From positions 1-55,722 of the forward strand of contig CABTZK010000011.1 in NCBI GenBank assembly GCA_902489275.1: a stretch of 55,722 bases of DNA, read 5' to 3'. Position 1 is the first letter of the stretch, and every line of letters starts with the position of its first letter. The translations under genes and the position numbers were made by a program. This stretch comes from an uncultured Porphyromonadaceae bacterium (GTDB taxonomy: Bacteria; Bacteroidota; Bacteroidia; Bacteroidales; Muribaculaceae). Below, one piece after another: positions 9,283 to 17,758 of this stretch. The notes below the pieces were generated by a model, which saw only the letters and a program-made list of their open reading frames with translations, had not been told where the DNA came from and ran no database searches.

Positions 9283-9885
9283 TTATAATTTGTTGAAAAT
9301 GAGGACGATAATTGATTTTTGACCATCAATGTCATTACTGTGCAATTGCATCAACCGGCCATTTTGCTCATAGCGGTAGCCCATGATGTCGGTGGCATCG
9401 CCATTGAGCATCGACTGGCCGATTTTGGTTGCCGCAAGGGGGTAGTTTTGGCGCTGCAACTCTTTGAGCAGCGTGTGAAGGCGCTGGTCTAATTGCTGTT
9501 TGTCGATAGGCTTCGAGAAGAAGATTACCGAGAAAAGCCCTTTTTGGTCGAGTTGCACCTGCACTTTATCCCATTTCATGCTTTCATAGTCAAAGCCTGT
9601 GGTGTCGGTGGGTGAAAAGGCTTTCATGGCCACATTGTTGCCCATGTTGTCGGGCACACTGTCAAAATTCATCTCGGGTTGCCCTGCCGCATCTTTAAAG
9701 CCTTCACGCTCCATGCCCTTGACCACCTGCTCGGCATCGTTGCCAAAGGCAATGGCCTTGTTCAGGAACTCGGTGGGGATGTCAGCGCCCCGCGTCGTGC
9801 TGTTGGCGGCTTCCTTTTTGGAGCATGCCGTCAGCAGCACGAGGGCGATGGTGGCGGTGACGATAGCAAACTGTGAATTTCTCAT
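9283..9885 (-). CDS. Hypothetical lipoprotein, third gene of an exported-protein operon
   Basis: A 200-residue protein with a clear lipoprotein signal (LVLLTAC, Cys21). The mature part is soluble, with no membrane segment and no motif I recognise. Its start overlaps the stop of the preceding 721-residue gene by four bases (ATGA, 9882-9885), so the two are translationally coupled and probably work together. It is the last gene of a three-gene unit. Function unknown. Confidence 0.8.
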   Translation of the reverse strand: MRNSQFAIVTATIALVLLTACSKKEAANSTTRGADIPTEFLNKAIAFGNDAEQVVKGMEREGFKDAAGQPEMNFDSVPDNMGNNVAMKAFSPTDTTGFDYESMKWDKVQVQLDQKGLFSVIFFSKPIDKQQLDQRLHTLLKELQRQNYPLAATKIGQSMLNGDATDIMGYRYEQNGRLMQLHSNDIDGQKSIIVLIFNKL

Positions 9886-12047
9886 CGGCGAGGTCTTTTG
9901 CGGGTGTTGCCCGTTTGTTGAGTCGTCAAGCGGCAGAAGGTCATGAGCACATCGCAGTGGCTCACGAATGGCGAGATATTTCCACGGTTGTCCCGATAGA
10001 ACTGGCTCAGGCGTAACATGTCATCATAGTAGGGACTCTGGCGGTTCACACCGTTGGGGACGGCAGGGTAGTTGCCGCGGGCATCGGTGTTGAAAAGGTC
10101 AAATTCCCAGCCACGTGGAATGAATGCCAGGGCGTAGAGCGCTTTCTCGCGTGTGCGCATCGAGTTTGTGGCGCGTTCGGCTTGGCGCAGGTAGTTGATG
10201 GCGTTGCCCACGAAGTCATACTCGTCCTTGTAGCACATCGTGTCGTATAAGCTCCACCTGTAGCGGGTCAAGTACCAGCAGTCGCCCTTGAACGACGCTT
10301 GCAGCAACATGGAGCCAATCTTGTAGTTGTCGCTGACCAGCTCTTCGCCCGTTGCGTTCTCGGCATGGCTCAGCAGCGCCATGAGATCTCGGCAATAGTC
10401 GAGCTTTTGATTTGTGGCTACGGGGGCTGTGGCATTCCAGTTGTAGTCGCTCATGCGATCCACGACTTGGCGCTTGAGCCAGCGGTCGGCCTTGTAGGTG
10501 CGGCGTGACATATAGCGGCTGATGCCTAAGGTCGACAAGTAGCGGAGCGAGACCTTTTCAAGATAAGGCACCGCCTTTGCCCACTGGCCCTCTCGCATGT
10601 ATTTTGTGCCAATTTGGTCATTCATGCGGTCGGCATTCATGGTCGAGCTCACATTGTTGAGCAACCAAGCCTCAAATGGGTCGCTGGGTGTGCTGCGCAA
10701 GTATCGGTTATAGGTAATGGCCTCCTCTGCCGTGAGCGAGTCGATTCCCTCGCGGTAGGCTGGCGTCTCACCCTCGTTTTTTAATTTTCCAACCATGCTT
10801 AGCAGGTTCATGGTCACCTCTGGGCGATTCCACCGTTGGAACATGGGCACGAGGTTGTCGTAGGTTATGCGTTCAAGCACTTCGGTGTAGTGATTGCCAC
10901 CTGTCGGGTTCATCTTCTTCTCGGTGCGGTCGATGTCGATGAGCCATTGAATGCCGGCAGGGAGGAAAGAGGAAAACTCGCTTGGCGACTGAGCCTTGGC
11001 GATGCGAGCCAGCAGGAGGCACGCGCGGGCGTTGTCTTTCATGCGAGGGGTGCCCTTCATCCTCGTGGCTTCGCTCAGCAGCTCGACGGCCGCGTCGTTG
11101 TTGCCCATGAAGTGGTGGAGGAATCCAGCGGCGCTCTGCCACAAGGCAGGGACATTGGATTGACCGTCTTTCACCACTTGCAGCGCGAAATTGATGAATT
11201 GCTTGATTTCGGTGTCATAGATGCTTGTGGCCTCGACATATTTCATCATTTCGGGGTTGTCCACGTCCATGGTCTCTTGGGCATTGTTCACAAAGTCTTG
11301 TATCAAGTAGATGAGGGTGGGGGAGTTGGGGTCTTTGGCATACGCTTTCTTGATGCCGGCCAGGTTGCGCTGGTCACGCATGCACCACTTGATCGAGCGC
11401 ATGTCTCCTAAGTCGGCGTAGATGCGGCAGGCCTCCTGCTGGCGCCCGTTGCGCAGCAAGGCACCGGCATAGATGTCTTCCATCATGTCACGGAACACGC
11501 TGTTGGGCATTCGCGAGCCAGTTGATTTCCAATAGGCTGCTGCCTCCTCCCACTGGCCTTTCGTCATCATTGCGCGCATGGCCAGCAGGGCGTACTGTGC
11601 TTGGTATCGCTTGCCTTTGTAGCGTTGAGCCAGAGATTGGACGATGCTCATTTCCCCGTTTGCCCGGGCCAGTTCTTCCTGGCTTGGATAATCCCACTCG
11701 TCGGGCTTGAAAACCTTGCTGCACTGGAAGTAGCGGTTGAGCAGCAACAGGTAGGCTTGTGTTTCCTTGTCGTTTTTGGAAACCGCCTTTTTGTAGATGG
11801 GATTCCCGGCTTCGTGCGCTGGGTTGTCGAGATTGAGGCTGGCCAGTGATTGCACGTCCCAGAAGTCCAGCTCCTTTCCAGTGTATTGCTCCCAGAATTG
11901 CAAGACACGGGCATCAAACTGCTCACCCATCTGCAAGCGGTTAAACACGCTGAATACATAATAATGTGGCCTTGATTCGGGGCCGCAGGCCAGGGCTGAT
12001 GTGAGGGACACTGCCATCAGCAGGCTAAGGATGGTATATCTTTTCAT
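9882..12047 (-). CDS. Large exported helical-repeat protein of unknown function
   Basis: The frame is open further upstream, but the signal peptide MKRYTILSLLMAVSLTSALA fixes the start at 12047 (or the ATG at 12053), giving about 721 residues. The mature protein begins with CGPESRPHYYVF. It is mostly alpha-helical with TPR-like spacing of aromatic and alanine residues (for example ALLAMRAMMTKGQWEEAAAY and AKAVPYLEKVSLRYL), suggesting a periplasmic or surface scaffold. Its start overlaps the end of the upstream lipoprotein gene by about 23 bases and its end overlaps the downstream lipoprotein gene by four. I know similar Bacteroidota proteins only as hypothetical. Confidence 0.8.
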   Translation of the reverse strand: MKRYTILSLLMAVSLTSALACGPESRPHYYVFSVFNRLQMGEQFDARVLQFWEQYTGKELDFWDVQSLASLNLDNPAHEAGNPIYKKAVSKNDKETQAYLLLLNRYFQCSKVFKPDEWDYPSQEELARANGEMSIVQSLAQRYKGKRYQAQYALLAMRAMMTKGQWEEAAAYWKSTGSRMPNSVFRDMMEDIYAGALLRNGRQQEACRIYADLGDMRSIKWCMRDQRNLAGIKKAYAKDPNSPTLIYLIQDFVNNAQETMDVDNPEMMKYVEATSIYDTEIKQFINFALQVVKDGQSNVPALWQSAAGFLHHFMGNNDAAVELLSEATRMKGTPRMKDNARACLLLARIAKAQSPSEFSSFLPAGIQWLIDIDRTEKKMNPTGGNHYTEVLERITYDNLVPMFQRWNRPEVTMNLLSMVGKLKNEGETPAYREGIDSLTAEEAITYNRYLRSTPSDPFEAWLLNNVSSTMNADRMNDQIGTKYMREGQWAKAVPYLEKVSLRYLSTLGISRYMSRRTYKADRWLKRQVVDRMSDYNWNATAPVATNQKLDYCRDLMALLSHAENATGEELVSDNYKIGSMLLQASFKGDCWYLTRYRWSLYDTMCYKDEYDFVGNAINYLRQAERATNSMRTREKALYALAFIPRGWEFDLFNTDARGNYPAVPNGVNRQSPYYDDMLRLSQFYRDNRGNISPFVSHCDVLMTFCRLTTQQTGNTRKRPRR

Positions 12048-13041
12048 AGTCATGGGGTTGGTATTGATGAATGTTGTGTTTGCTGAGATCATAGATAATC
12101 ACTTGGTCGTTGATGCCCTTGCGCCTGTCAGAGAGCAGCCTGTGGATGTGGAGGATGCGCTCGATGGGCACACGCCGCACGAGCACGCTGTCGCCCGCGT
12201 GGATGTGGGTGTCGTCAGTAATAGACGACGGCAGGTCGCGACTCTGAATCACCACATATTTGTCGGGGGAGACCTGCTTGAACACCAGCGAGTCCCGCAA
12301 GTCGGCCTCATAGAGGATGCGCTCAAAGCGGGTGCCCGAGAACAGCAAGTTCCAGCTGAAATTAGGGTAGGCTGCACATAGCGGCAAGTCATATTTTTCC
12401 ACGTCTTTCAAATAGGGCATGGCGTCTTTCTCGTCGAGAATGGGGTTGGCGCAGTCATGACGGGTGGCATCGCCTGTGTTATACACCATGAGCACGCCAT
12501 AGTCGACCGGCGGAGCAGGCATCGACAGCTGGTGAAGCCTGATGGTGGCAGAGAGACGCATCCCATGGCTTTTGAGCAATTTGCGCGCCTCTTCCAAAAA
12601 CGTGTAGTACTGCCCCATGCTTTGCCGCGTCCAGTCGCAGTCGATTTGCAGCTCCCTCACGGGGCCCATGCCGTTGGTCTCGGTCATCTTGAGCACGCGG
12701 TCCACAATTTTCCCGGCCAGCCCGGTCAAGTCATGGCCGAGACAGTGCTCCACGATAAAAACAGTGGGTATCACCTCGATGCCAGCGGGAATCGTGTCGC
12801 TGAAGCGCAAGGTGGCGTTGGGCTTGAGGTAGCCTTGCTCATTGGCCACCACATCGAAGTAGCGCACGTACATCTTTTTCACCTCGTGGTCCTTCAGGAA
12901 ACGCCGCTCGGCACTGTCGAGGCTGAGGACCGTGCGCCAGTAGTAGATCGACCGTTGTGGCGATGGAACGCTCGCAGGCTTGCGGCAGCAGCTGGCCAGC
13001 ATCATCCAGGTCATCATCAATATGGTCAGAATCCTAAGCAT
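12025..13041 (-). CDS. Lipoprotein with a predicted TIM-barrel-like (DUF3142-like) domain
   Basis: The start at 13041 is chosen because it begins a lipoprotein signal (MLRILTILMMTWMMLASC, Cys18) and sits just inside a matched promoter; the longer frame would run through that promoter. The 338-residue protein has alternating strands and helices with ELQIDCDWTRQS and RLSATIRLHQLSM, a pattern that recalls DUF3142 proteins and glycosidase-like barrels. The paired aspartates in QIDCDW could be catalytic, but that is inference. It is the first of three overlapping genes and is transcribed divergently from menA. Function unknown; family assignment tentative. Confidence 0.7.
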   Translation of the reverse strand: MLRILTILMMTWMMLASCCRKPASVPSPQRSIYYWRTVLSLDSAERRFLKDHEVKKMYVRYFDVVANEQGYLKPNATLRFSDTIPAGIEVIPTVFIVEHCLGHDLTGLAGKIVDRVLKMTETNGMGPVRELQIDCDWTRQSMGQYYTFLEEARKLLKSHGMRLSATIRLHQLSMPAPPVDYGVLMVYNTGDATRHDCANPILDEKDAMPYLKDVEKYDLPLCAAYPNFSWNLLFSGTRFERILYEADLRDSLVFKQVSPDKYVVIQSRDLPSSITDDTHIHAGDSVLVRRVPIERILHIHRLLSDRRKGINDQVIIYDLSKHNIHQYQPHDYEKIYHP

Positions 13042-13069
13042 CGGCTTCGTCAAGAATGTTATGGTGATA

Positions 13070-13101
13070 TTGGCAAAAGTAGCAAAAATGTGATAACTTT
13101 G
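13070..13101 (+). promoter_or_regulatory. menA promoter (-33 TTG, -7 TAACTTTG)
   Basis: TTG at 13070-13072 and TAACTTTG at 13094-13101 are separated by 21 bases, a good match to the Bacteroidota promoter form. The menA start codon lies 25 bases past the -7 box. The boxes interleave with those of the divergent lipoprotein promoter. Confidence 0.7.
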
Positions 13102-13105
13102 CAAA
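13074..13105 (-). promoter_or_regulatory. Promoter of the three-gene lipoprotein operon
   Basis: On the minus strand TTTG (13102-13105) and TACTTTTG (13074-13081) are separated by 20 bases. The lipoprotein start at 13041 is about 33 bases downstream of the -7 box, so the leader is short. Both boxes lie within the footprint of the opposing menA promoter. Confidence 0.65.
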
Positions 13106-13125
13106 AAAAGAAAAAAGAAATTGTC

Positions 13126-14040
13126 ATGAAACAATTCAAAATATGGCTTGAGGCCGCGCGATTACGCACGTTGCCTGTGTCGCTTAGTGGTGTTCTCATT
13201 GCGCTGGGGCTGGCCAAGTGGAGCCATGAGTTCCGTCTCGCGCCGGCTTTGCTCTGCACCGTCTTTGCCCTGCTGGCGCAAATCGCCTCTAACTTTGCCA
13301 ACGAGTACTACGACTTCAAGCATGGAGCCGACAAAAAGGGGCGTGCCGGGTTTCGCCGTGGCGTGACCGAGGGCGACATTAAGCCAGGAACGATGAGGGC
13401 GGTGATGCTGGCTACCCTGGCCCTGGCTTGCCTGGCAGGTCTGTTGATGCTATTTTTTATCGATCCTGGCGAGGGCTATCGCCATTGGTTGATGCTTGTA
13501 GGGGTAGGCATGATGATTGTCGTTTTCGCGCTGGCTTACAGCGCCGGGCCCTATCCATTGAGCTACCACGCCTTGGGCGAGGCGGCCGTCTTTGTGTTCT
13601 ATGGTATAGTGCCGGTGGTTTTTACTTATTATGTGGTGACAGGGTCGTTTAGTCCGTTTGCCGTCTTAGCGGGTATCGCCACGGGCTTGATGGGCGTGAA
13701 TGTGCTCATCGTCAATAATTACCGCGATGTGGACGACGACCGCGAGGCGGGCAAAATCACCTCGGTTGTGCTTCTCGGTCGCAAGGTGGCGTCAACCGCC
13801 TACTTGTTCAACGGATGCTTGGCGCTGGCTTTCCTGGCGGCCTTGTGGGTGAGAATGTATTTCACGATGCCCTGGTGGGCGCTTCTCGCCCCCGTGGTCT
13901 ACTTAGTGCTGCACACCGCGACCTACCTGAAACTCCTGCGCAGCGACGGCTCAGCGCTCAACGCTCTGTTAGGCGCAACAGCGCGCAATATGCTCCTCTT
14001 CAATATTTTGCTCCTAATCCCGCTGCTCATTTACTCTTAA
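13126..14040 (+). CDS. menA: 1,4-dihydroxy-2-naphthoate polyprenyltransferase
   Basis: A 304-residue UbiA-family membrane enzyme that attaches the polyprenyl chain in menaquinone synthesis. The two aspartate-rich prenyl-diphosphate motifs are present: NEYYDFKHGAD (residues 59-69) and NNYRDVDDDREAGK about 140 residues later, with eight to nine hydrophobic segments. The frame stays open far upstream, but that part runs antisense through the divergent gene; the ATG at 13126 starts the usual MenA N-terminus (WLEAARLRTLPVSLSG) and lies 25 bases after the promoter. No other men genes are in the window. Confidence 0.93.
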   Translation: MKQFKIWLEAARLRTLPVSLSGVLIALGLAKWSHEFRLAPALLCTVFALLAQIASNFANEYYDFKHGADKKGRAGFRRGVTEGDIKPGTMRAVMLATLALACLAGLLMLFFIDPGEGYRHWLMLVGVGMMIVVFALAYSAGPYPLSYHALGEAAVFVFYGIVPVVFTYYVVTGSFSPFAVLAGIATGLMGVNVLIVNNYRDVDDDREAGKITSVVLLGRKVASTAYLFNGCLALAFLAALWVRMYFTMPWWALLAPVVYLVLHTATYLKLLRSDGSALNALLGATARNMLLFNILLLIPLLIYS

Positions 14041-14124
14041 CTCGCTGGATAATATTTTTTCTTCCTGAAAATCAGATAATTACTGCTGAGTTGTAATTTT
14101 TTTACAAAAAAATAGCAGAAAAAA

Positions 14125-14156
14125 TTTGGTGGTTTCAAATGGGTTTCCTACTTTTG
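14125..14156 (+). promoter_or_regulatory. Promoter of the ABC transporter operon
   Basis: TTTG at 14125-14128 and TACTTTTG at 14149-14156 are 20 bases apart. The first gene starts at 14268, giving a leader of about 105 bases, long enough to hold an operator for the GntR-type repressor encoded at the end of the operon; no clear inverted-repeat operator was found by eye. Confidence 0.65.
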
Positions 14157-14267
14157 TGGTGTATTAGTTAGGCAGTTCACTAAAACAGGCGGTAGATAAG
14201 TTGCCGGCAAGGCTGTTTTTTGACCTGACGAAGAGATGATTTTTAAGGTAATGTCTAAATTTGTTTT

Positions 14268-15107
14268 ATGATGATTAAAGTTAGCAATCTTAGTTTTAGC
14301 TATCGGAAGCCGCATGTGCAGCTTTTTAACAACTTCTCGCTCGACCTTGAGCCAGGTTGCACCTACGGGCTTCTGGGTAAAAATGGTGCGGGCAAGAGCA
14401 CGCTTGTCTACTTGATGGCAGGCCTGCTCACCCCCACGAGTGGTGAAGTGCTGTTTCACGACACCAATGTGCGCCGTCGCTTGCCCATCACGACGAGCGA
14501 CATGTTTCTCATTCCCGAGGAGTTCCAGCTCCCGGATACCAGCCTTAGCGACTTTGTGAGGCTGAATGCCCCTTTTTACCCCAAATTCTCGCATGAGGAC
14601 TTACAACGCTATTTGGCTGTGTTTGAAATGGAGTCGGCGATGAGGCTCAAGTCACTCTCCATGGGACAGAAGAAAAAAGTGTACATGGCGTTTGCCCTGG
14701 CCACCAACACTGGCGTGCTCATCATGGACGAGCCCACCAATGGCCTCGACATCCCGAGCAAGAGCCAATTTCGCAAGGCCATTGCCCAAAGCATGACCCC
14801 CGAGAAGACCATCCTCATCTCCACGCACCAAGTGCGCGATGTGGATGCGATTTTTGACCACATCCTCATCATCGACCGCAGCAAGGTGCTGCTCAACGCC
14901 AGCGTGAGCGAGATCTCACGTCGGCTCAGTTTCAAGGTCAATGGCGATGCCAGCAAGGCACTCTACGTGCGGCCTGGCATCAACGGCCAGGTGGTGATGG
15001 AGCAAAACCTGGATGGAGAGGAGACCATCATTGATGTGGAAATGCTCTTCAATGCCACGGTGAGCGCGCCCGAGGAAATCAACCAAATCTTTAACCCGTC
15101 AAAATAG
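14268..15107 (+). CDS. ABC transporter ATP-binding protein
   Basis: A 279-residue ATPase subunit. Walker A is GLLGKNGAGKSTL (about residues 35-47), the signature is LSMGQKKK, Walker B is VLIMDEPTNGLD and the H-loop is ISTHQVRD. The C-terminal about 70 residues lie beyond the nucleotide-binding domain, as in YtrB/BcrA-like exporters. It heads an operon with a permease (17 bases downstream) and a YtrA-type GntR regulator, an arrangement known from transporters that respond to cell-envelope stress or export peptides. A second ATG three bases in is an equally good start. The substrate is not known. Confidence 0.93.
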   Translation: MMIKVSNLSFSYRKPHVQLFNNFSLDLEPGCTYGLLGKNGAGKSTLVYLMAGLLTPTSGEVLFHDTNVRRRLPITTSDMFLIPEEFQLPDTSLSDFVRLNAPFYPKFSHEDLQRYLAVFEMESAMRLKSLSMGQKKKVYMAFALATNTGVLIMDEPTNGLDIPSKSQFRKAIAQSMTPEKTILISTHQVRDVDAIFDHILIIDRSKVLLNASVSEISRRLSFKVNGDASKALYVRPGINGQVVMEQNLDGEETIIDVEMLFNATVSAPEEINQIFNPSK

Positions 15108-15123
15108 ATAGGAGGACCAATCA

Positions 15124-15987
15124 ATGACCAGTCAAAATTTCAACATGCACCGCTTTGGCCTGGTGCTGAAAAAAGAAATCGTAGAGAATAAGAAGCAGAT
15201 TCTCATCGCGCTCTTGTGCCTTTTCCTGGGGCTTGCGTTGATCATGATTCTGGGCAATCTCGTCACTTCGACATCAAACGAAGATATTGGTGTGGAGAAT
15301 ACAGGCCTGCCGCAAATGTTCGTTTGCGGGATTTTCGGTTTGGTGGGCTGCATCATGGCCTCGCTCATGTTTGGCGGCTTGCGAAGCAAGACCGAGCGCA
15401 TCGAGCACTTCATGCTGCCGGCCACTGTGGCCGAGAAATTCGCTACGCAAGTCGTGATTTATTTCTTGGGCTATATCGTCATGTTCTTCATTTGCGCCCA
15501 GTTGGCCGACTTGGTGCGCTACGCCACGCTGAACTTAGCGGGGGTGAAAGATGTGCCGGGACCGATTAATTTCGTCAGTGTTGACACGTTTAACTTCCCA
15601 CGTGTTATCCAGGCAAGTGCCGAGGTCGATGGTCAAACGTTCGTCATGGGCAGCGGGTTTTTCTGGCTCGTGATCTCGTCATGTCTGTTCTCGTTCAGTT
15701 TCTATATGTTGGGCGCGTCGCTGTGGCCCAAGTTGTCGTTCCTGAAAACCATGGCAGCCGGCTATGTCTTGCAGACGGTGTTCGGAATCCTGCTCCTTGT
15801 CGCGGTTAATTGCATCGGGTTAGAGGATATTTCCCATTTCGTGCGCCTGCAATGGCAGCCAGAGCAGCTATCCCACTCGATTTTAGTCATTATGGTAGTG
15901 TGCTATCTCGTGCTCACGGTCGTTTTTTCGTTCGCGGCCTATGTGATTTACAAACGTAAAGATGTGATTAAAACCTCATGGCTATGA
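15124..15987 (+). CDS. ABC transporter permease
   Basis: A 287-residue membrane protein with about six hydrophobic segments (about residues 26-48, 66-86, 110-132, 178-198, 208-228 and 250-274) and a large loop between the third and fourth. It follows the ATPase gene by 17 bases and has an AGGAGG-like sequence before the start, unusual in this window (TAGGAGGACC at 15110-15119). The pairing with an ATPase lacking its own membrane domain indicates an ABC-2 type exporter. The stop codon lies inside the start region of the regulator gene. Confidence 0.85.
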   Translation: MTSQNFNMHRFGLVLKKEIVENKKQILIALLCLFLGLALIMILGNLVTSTSNEDIGVENTGLPQMFVCGIFGLVGCIMASLMFGGLRSKTERIEHFMLPATVAEKFATQVVIYFLGYIVMFFICAQLADLVRYATLNLAGVKDVPGPINFVSVDTFNFPRVIQASAEVDGQTFVMGSGFFWLVISSCLFSFSFYMLGASLWPKLSFLKTMAAGYVLQTVFGILLLVAVNCIGLEDISHFVRLQWQPEQLSHSILVIMVVCYLVLTVVFSFAAYVIYKRKDVIKTSWL

Positions 15988-16349
15988 ACTTCAAGGGAAA
16001 CAAAGCCATCTACCTGCAGATAGCCGACAGCATCTGCGACCAGATCTTGGCTAAAACGCTCGTTGCCGGCGACAAGGTGCCCTCGGTGCGCGAGACCGCC
16101 GCACAGGTCGAGGTGAATGCCAACACCGTCATGCGAAGCTATGAGTACCTGCAAGGCAATGGCATTATCTACACAAAGCGCGGTTTAGGCTATTTTGTGG
16201 CCGCCGCGGCGCAAGAGGTGATCATGAAGTTGCGCCGCGAGCAGGTGCTGGGCAGCGACATGCGCGATTTGTTCCAGCAACTGAACACTTTGGGCATTAC
16301 CCCCACAGCGTTGCAGGAAATGTATCAGCAATTTCTAAATCGCAAGTAA
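15978..16349 (+). CDS. GntR-family transcriptional regulator, YtrA subfamily
   Basis: A 123-residue regulator with an N-terminal winged helix-turn-helix (IYLQIADSICDQILAKTL, then KVPSVRETAAQVEVNANTV) and only a short helical tail, which is the mark of the YtrA subfamily with no large ligand domain. Two starts are possible, 15978 or 15984; the second makes an ATGA overlap with the permease stop. Position and subfamily imply autoregulation of the transporter operon. The usual order elsewhere places ytrA first; here it is last. Confidence 0.92.
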   Translation: MAMNFKGNKAIYLQIADSICDQILAKTLVAGDKVPSVRETAAQVEVNANTVMRSYEYLQGNGIIYTKRGLGYFVAAAAQEVIMKLRREQVLGSDMRDLFQQLNTLGITPTALQEMYQQFLNRK

Positions 16350-16351
16350 TC

Positions 16352-16414
16352 ATGGAAGAAATCATTCACGTCACGATAGTCTGCTTGATTGCAGTGCTTG
16401 TTGCAATCCTGTAA
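16352..16414 (+). CDS. Possible 20-residue membrane peptide
   Basis: Two bases after the regulator stop an ATG opens a frame of 20 codons ending in TAA. The product, MEEIIHVTIVCLIAVLVAIL, has an acidic start followed by about 16 hydrophobic residues, enough for a single membrane helix. Its position makes co-transcription with the transporter operon likely. Small hydrophobic peptides next to ABC transporters are known as modulators, but nothing in the sequence proves translation. It could be chance. Confidence 0.35.
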   Translation: MEEIIHVTIVCLIAVLVAIL

Positions 16415-16559
16415 GGGTAGGAGTCGTTAGAAATGGCAGCGTGCTACAGCAAGCGCTTGATGCAGGCGCGGCTCCTCCAAGCCTGTCCCATGGCTGCCTT
16501 TCGCACTTGAGTCACACCCGCCGTTGAATTCCCATGTTGCATTTTGAAGTTGAATCTTC

Positions 16560-16587
16560 TTGGTTTCAATTAATTTTTGTACTTTTG
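16560..16587 (+). promoter_or_regulatory. nagB promoter
   Basis: TACTTTTG at 16580-16587 matches the -7 consensus; TTG at 16560-16562 is 17 bases upstream, slightly short for the -33 element. The nagB ATG lies 36 bases past the -7 box. The nagB frame is open upstream of 16623 through this promoter, which argues against any earlier start. Confidence 0.55.
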
Positions 16588-16622
16588 GGGCATCCAAAAT
16601 AGAGATATTAAAATTCAAAATC

Positions 16623-17435
16623 ATGAGATTAATCATCGAACCCAATTATGAGAAAGTATCGGAGTGGGCAGCCCGCTATGTGGCATCGCGCATCAACGCA
16701 GCGCAGCCCACTTCCGAAAAGCCTTTTGTCCTGGGCTGCCCCACAGGCAGCTCGCCATTAGGGATGTACAAGCAGCTCATCGCATTGAACAAGGCGGGAA
16801 AGGTCTCGTTCGAGCATGTGATCACGTTTAACATGGACGAGTATGTGGGGATTCCAGAGAGTCACCCCGAGAGCTATCACTCGTTCATGTGGAACAATTT
16901 CTTTAGCCACATCGATATCAAGCGAGAGCATGTGAACATCCTCAATGGCAACGCCAAAGACTTGGAGAAGGAGTGTGCCGACTACGAGGAGCGCATCGCC
17001 CAGGCTGGCGGTATCGACCTTTTCATGGGCGGAGTGGGTGCTGATGGCCACATCGCTTTCAACGAGCCGTGCAGCAGTCTCGTGTCGCGCACACGCCAGA
17101 AAACGCTCACGCAAGACACCATCATTGCCAACAGCCGTTTCTTTGACAACGACGTGAACAAAGTACCCAAGACAGCCCTCACGGTGGGGGTCGGTACCGT
17201 GATGGATGCCCGGAGTGTGATGATCATCGTGAATGGCTACAAGAAAGCCCCCGCACTGAGGGGTGCCGTGGAGGGTGGCGTGTCGCACCTGTGCACCGTG
17301 AGCGCGCTGCAAATGCACCCCAAGGCCTTGATCGTGTGCGACGAGGACGCCACGGCCGAGTTGAAAGTGGGTACTTATCGCTATTTCAAGGATATCGAGG
17401 GAAAAAATCTTGATCCTGCCACGATCAGCGTCTGA
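16623..17435 (+). CDS. nagB: Glucosamine-6-phosphate deaminase
   Basis: A 270-residue cytoplasmic enzyme converting glucosamine-6-phosphate to fructose-6-phosphate and ammonia. The start at 16623 gives residue numbers that coincide with E. coli NagB: D72 (FNMDEYVG), D141 and H143 (GVGADGHIAFNEP) and E148. The phosphate-binding loop GCPTGSSPLGMYKQL is intact. It is a single-gene unit with its own promoter and terminator. nagA lies 6 kb away on the same strand with a separate promoter. Confidence 0.97.
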   Translation: MRLIIEPNYEKVSEWAARYVASRINAAQPTSEKPFVLGCPTGSSPLGMYKQLIALNKAGKVSFEHVITFNMDEYVGIPESHPESYHSFMWNNFFSHIDIKREHVNILNGNAKDLEKECADYEERIAQAGGIDLFMGGVGADGHIAFNEPCSSLVSRTRQKTLTQDTIIANSRFFDNDVNKVPKTALTVGVGTVMDARSVMIIVNGYKKAPALRGAVEGGVSHLCTVSALQMHPKALIVCDEDATAELKVGTYRYFKDIEGKNLDPATISV

Positions 17436-17460
17436 TCGAGGGCGTGATTTTCAGCAGAAG

Positions 17461-17504
17461 AAAAGGAGCCAGGGCTTTGCGCGAGCAATCCCCGGCTCTT
17501 TTTC
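17461..17504 (+). terminator. Intrinsic terminator after nagB
   Basis: GAGCC-A-GGG (17466-17473) pairs with CCC-C-GGCTC (17490-17498) around a 15-base loop, with A residues before and a T-rich run after the stem (17499-17503). It lies about 30 bases past the nagB stop, in the 323-base stretch 17436-17758, which otherwise holds only the lemA promoter. Confidence 0.7.
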
Positions 17505-17688
17505 TCGGTTGGAATGAAACCTTTTCCTGCCATGAGCAATCCGAGGTCGACGCCAACAATACTTTTCTATTCCCAAAGTGGCTCAAATTTTTAAAATTGC
17601 GGTTCCCGAGGGCTGGTGTGGGGTCTTCGCGCTTGCGGAAAATTAGTGTGAAACCCCTGTGTTTTGTGCGAGAATTTGAGCATGATTA

Positions 17689-17719
17689 TTGTGAGATTGG
17701 AGAATAATCAGTAACTTTG
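17689..17719 (+). promoter_or_regulatory. lemA operon promoter
   Basis: TTG at 17689-17691 and TAACTTTG at 17712-17719 are 20 bases apart. The LemA start at 17759 is 40 bases downstream. Confidence 0.7.
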
Positions 17720-17758
17720 TAACAATTAATTAATACAATTAACATTAATTAAAGTAAT

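Noticed and set aside
12457..13125. Upstream extension of the menA reading frame by 223 codons
   Set aside because: It runs antisense through the lipoprotein gene and the menA promoter, and the extra protein resembles no MenA; the ATG at 13126 is the natural start.
14041..14267. Possible riboswitch in the long leader of the ABC operon
   Set aside because: No known riboswitch block or stable multi-stem fold was recognised; the length alone is not evidence.
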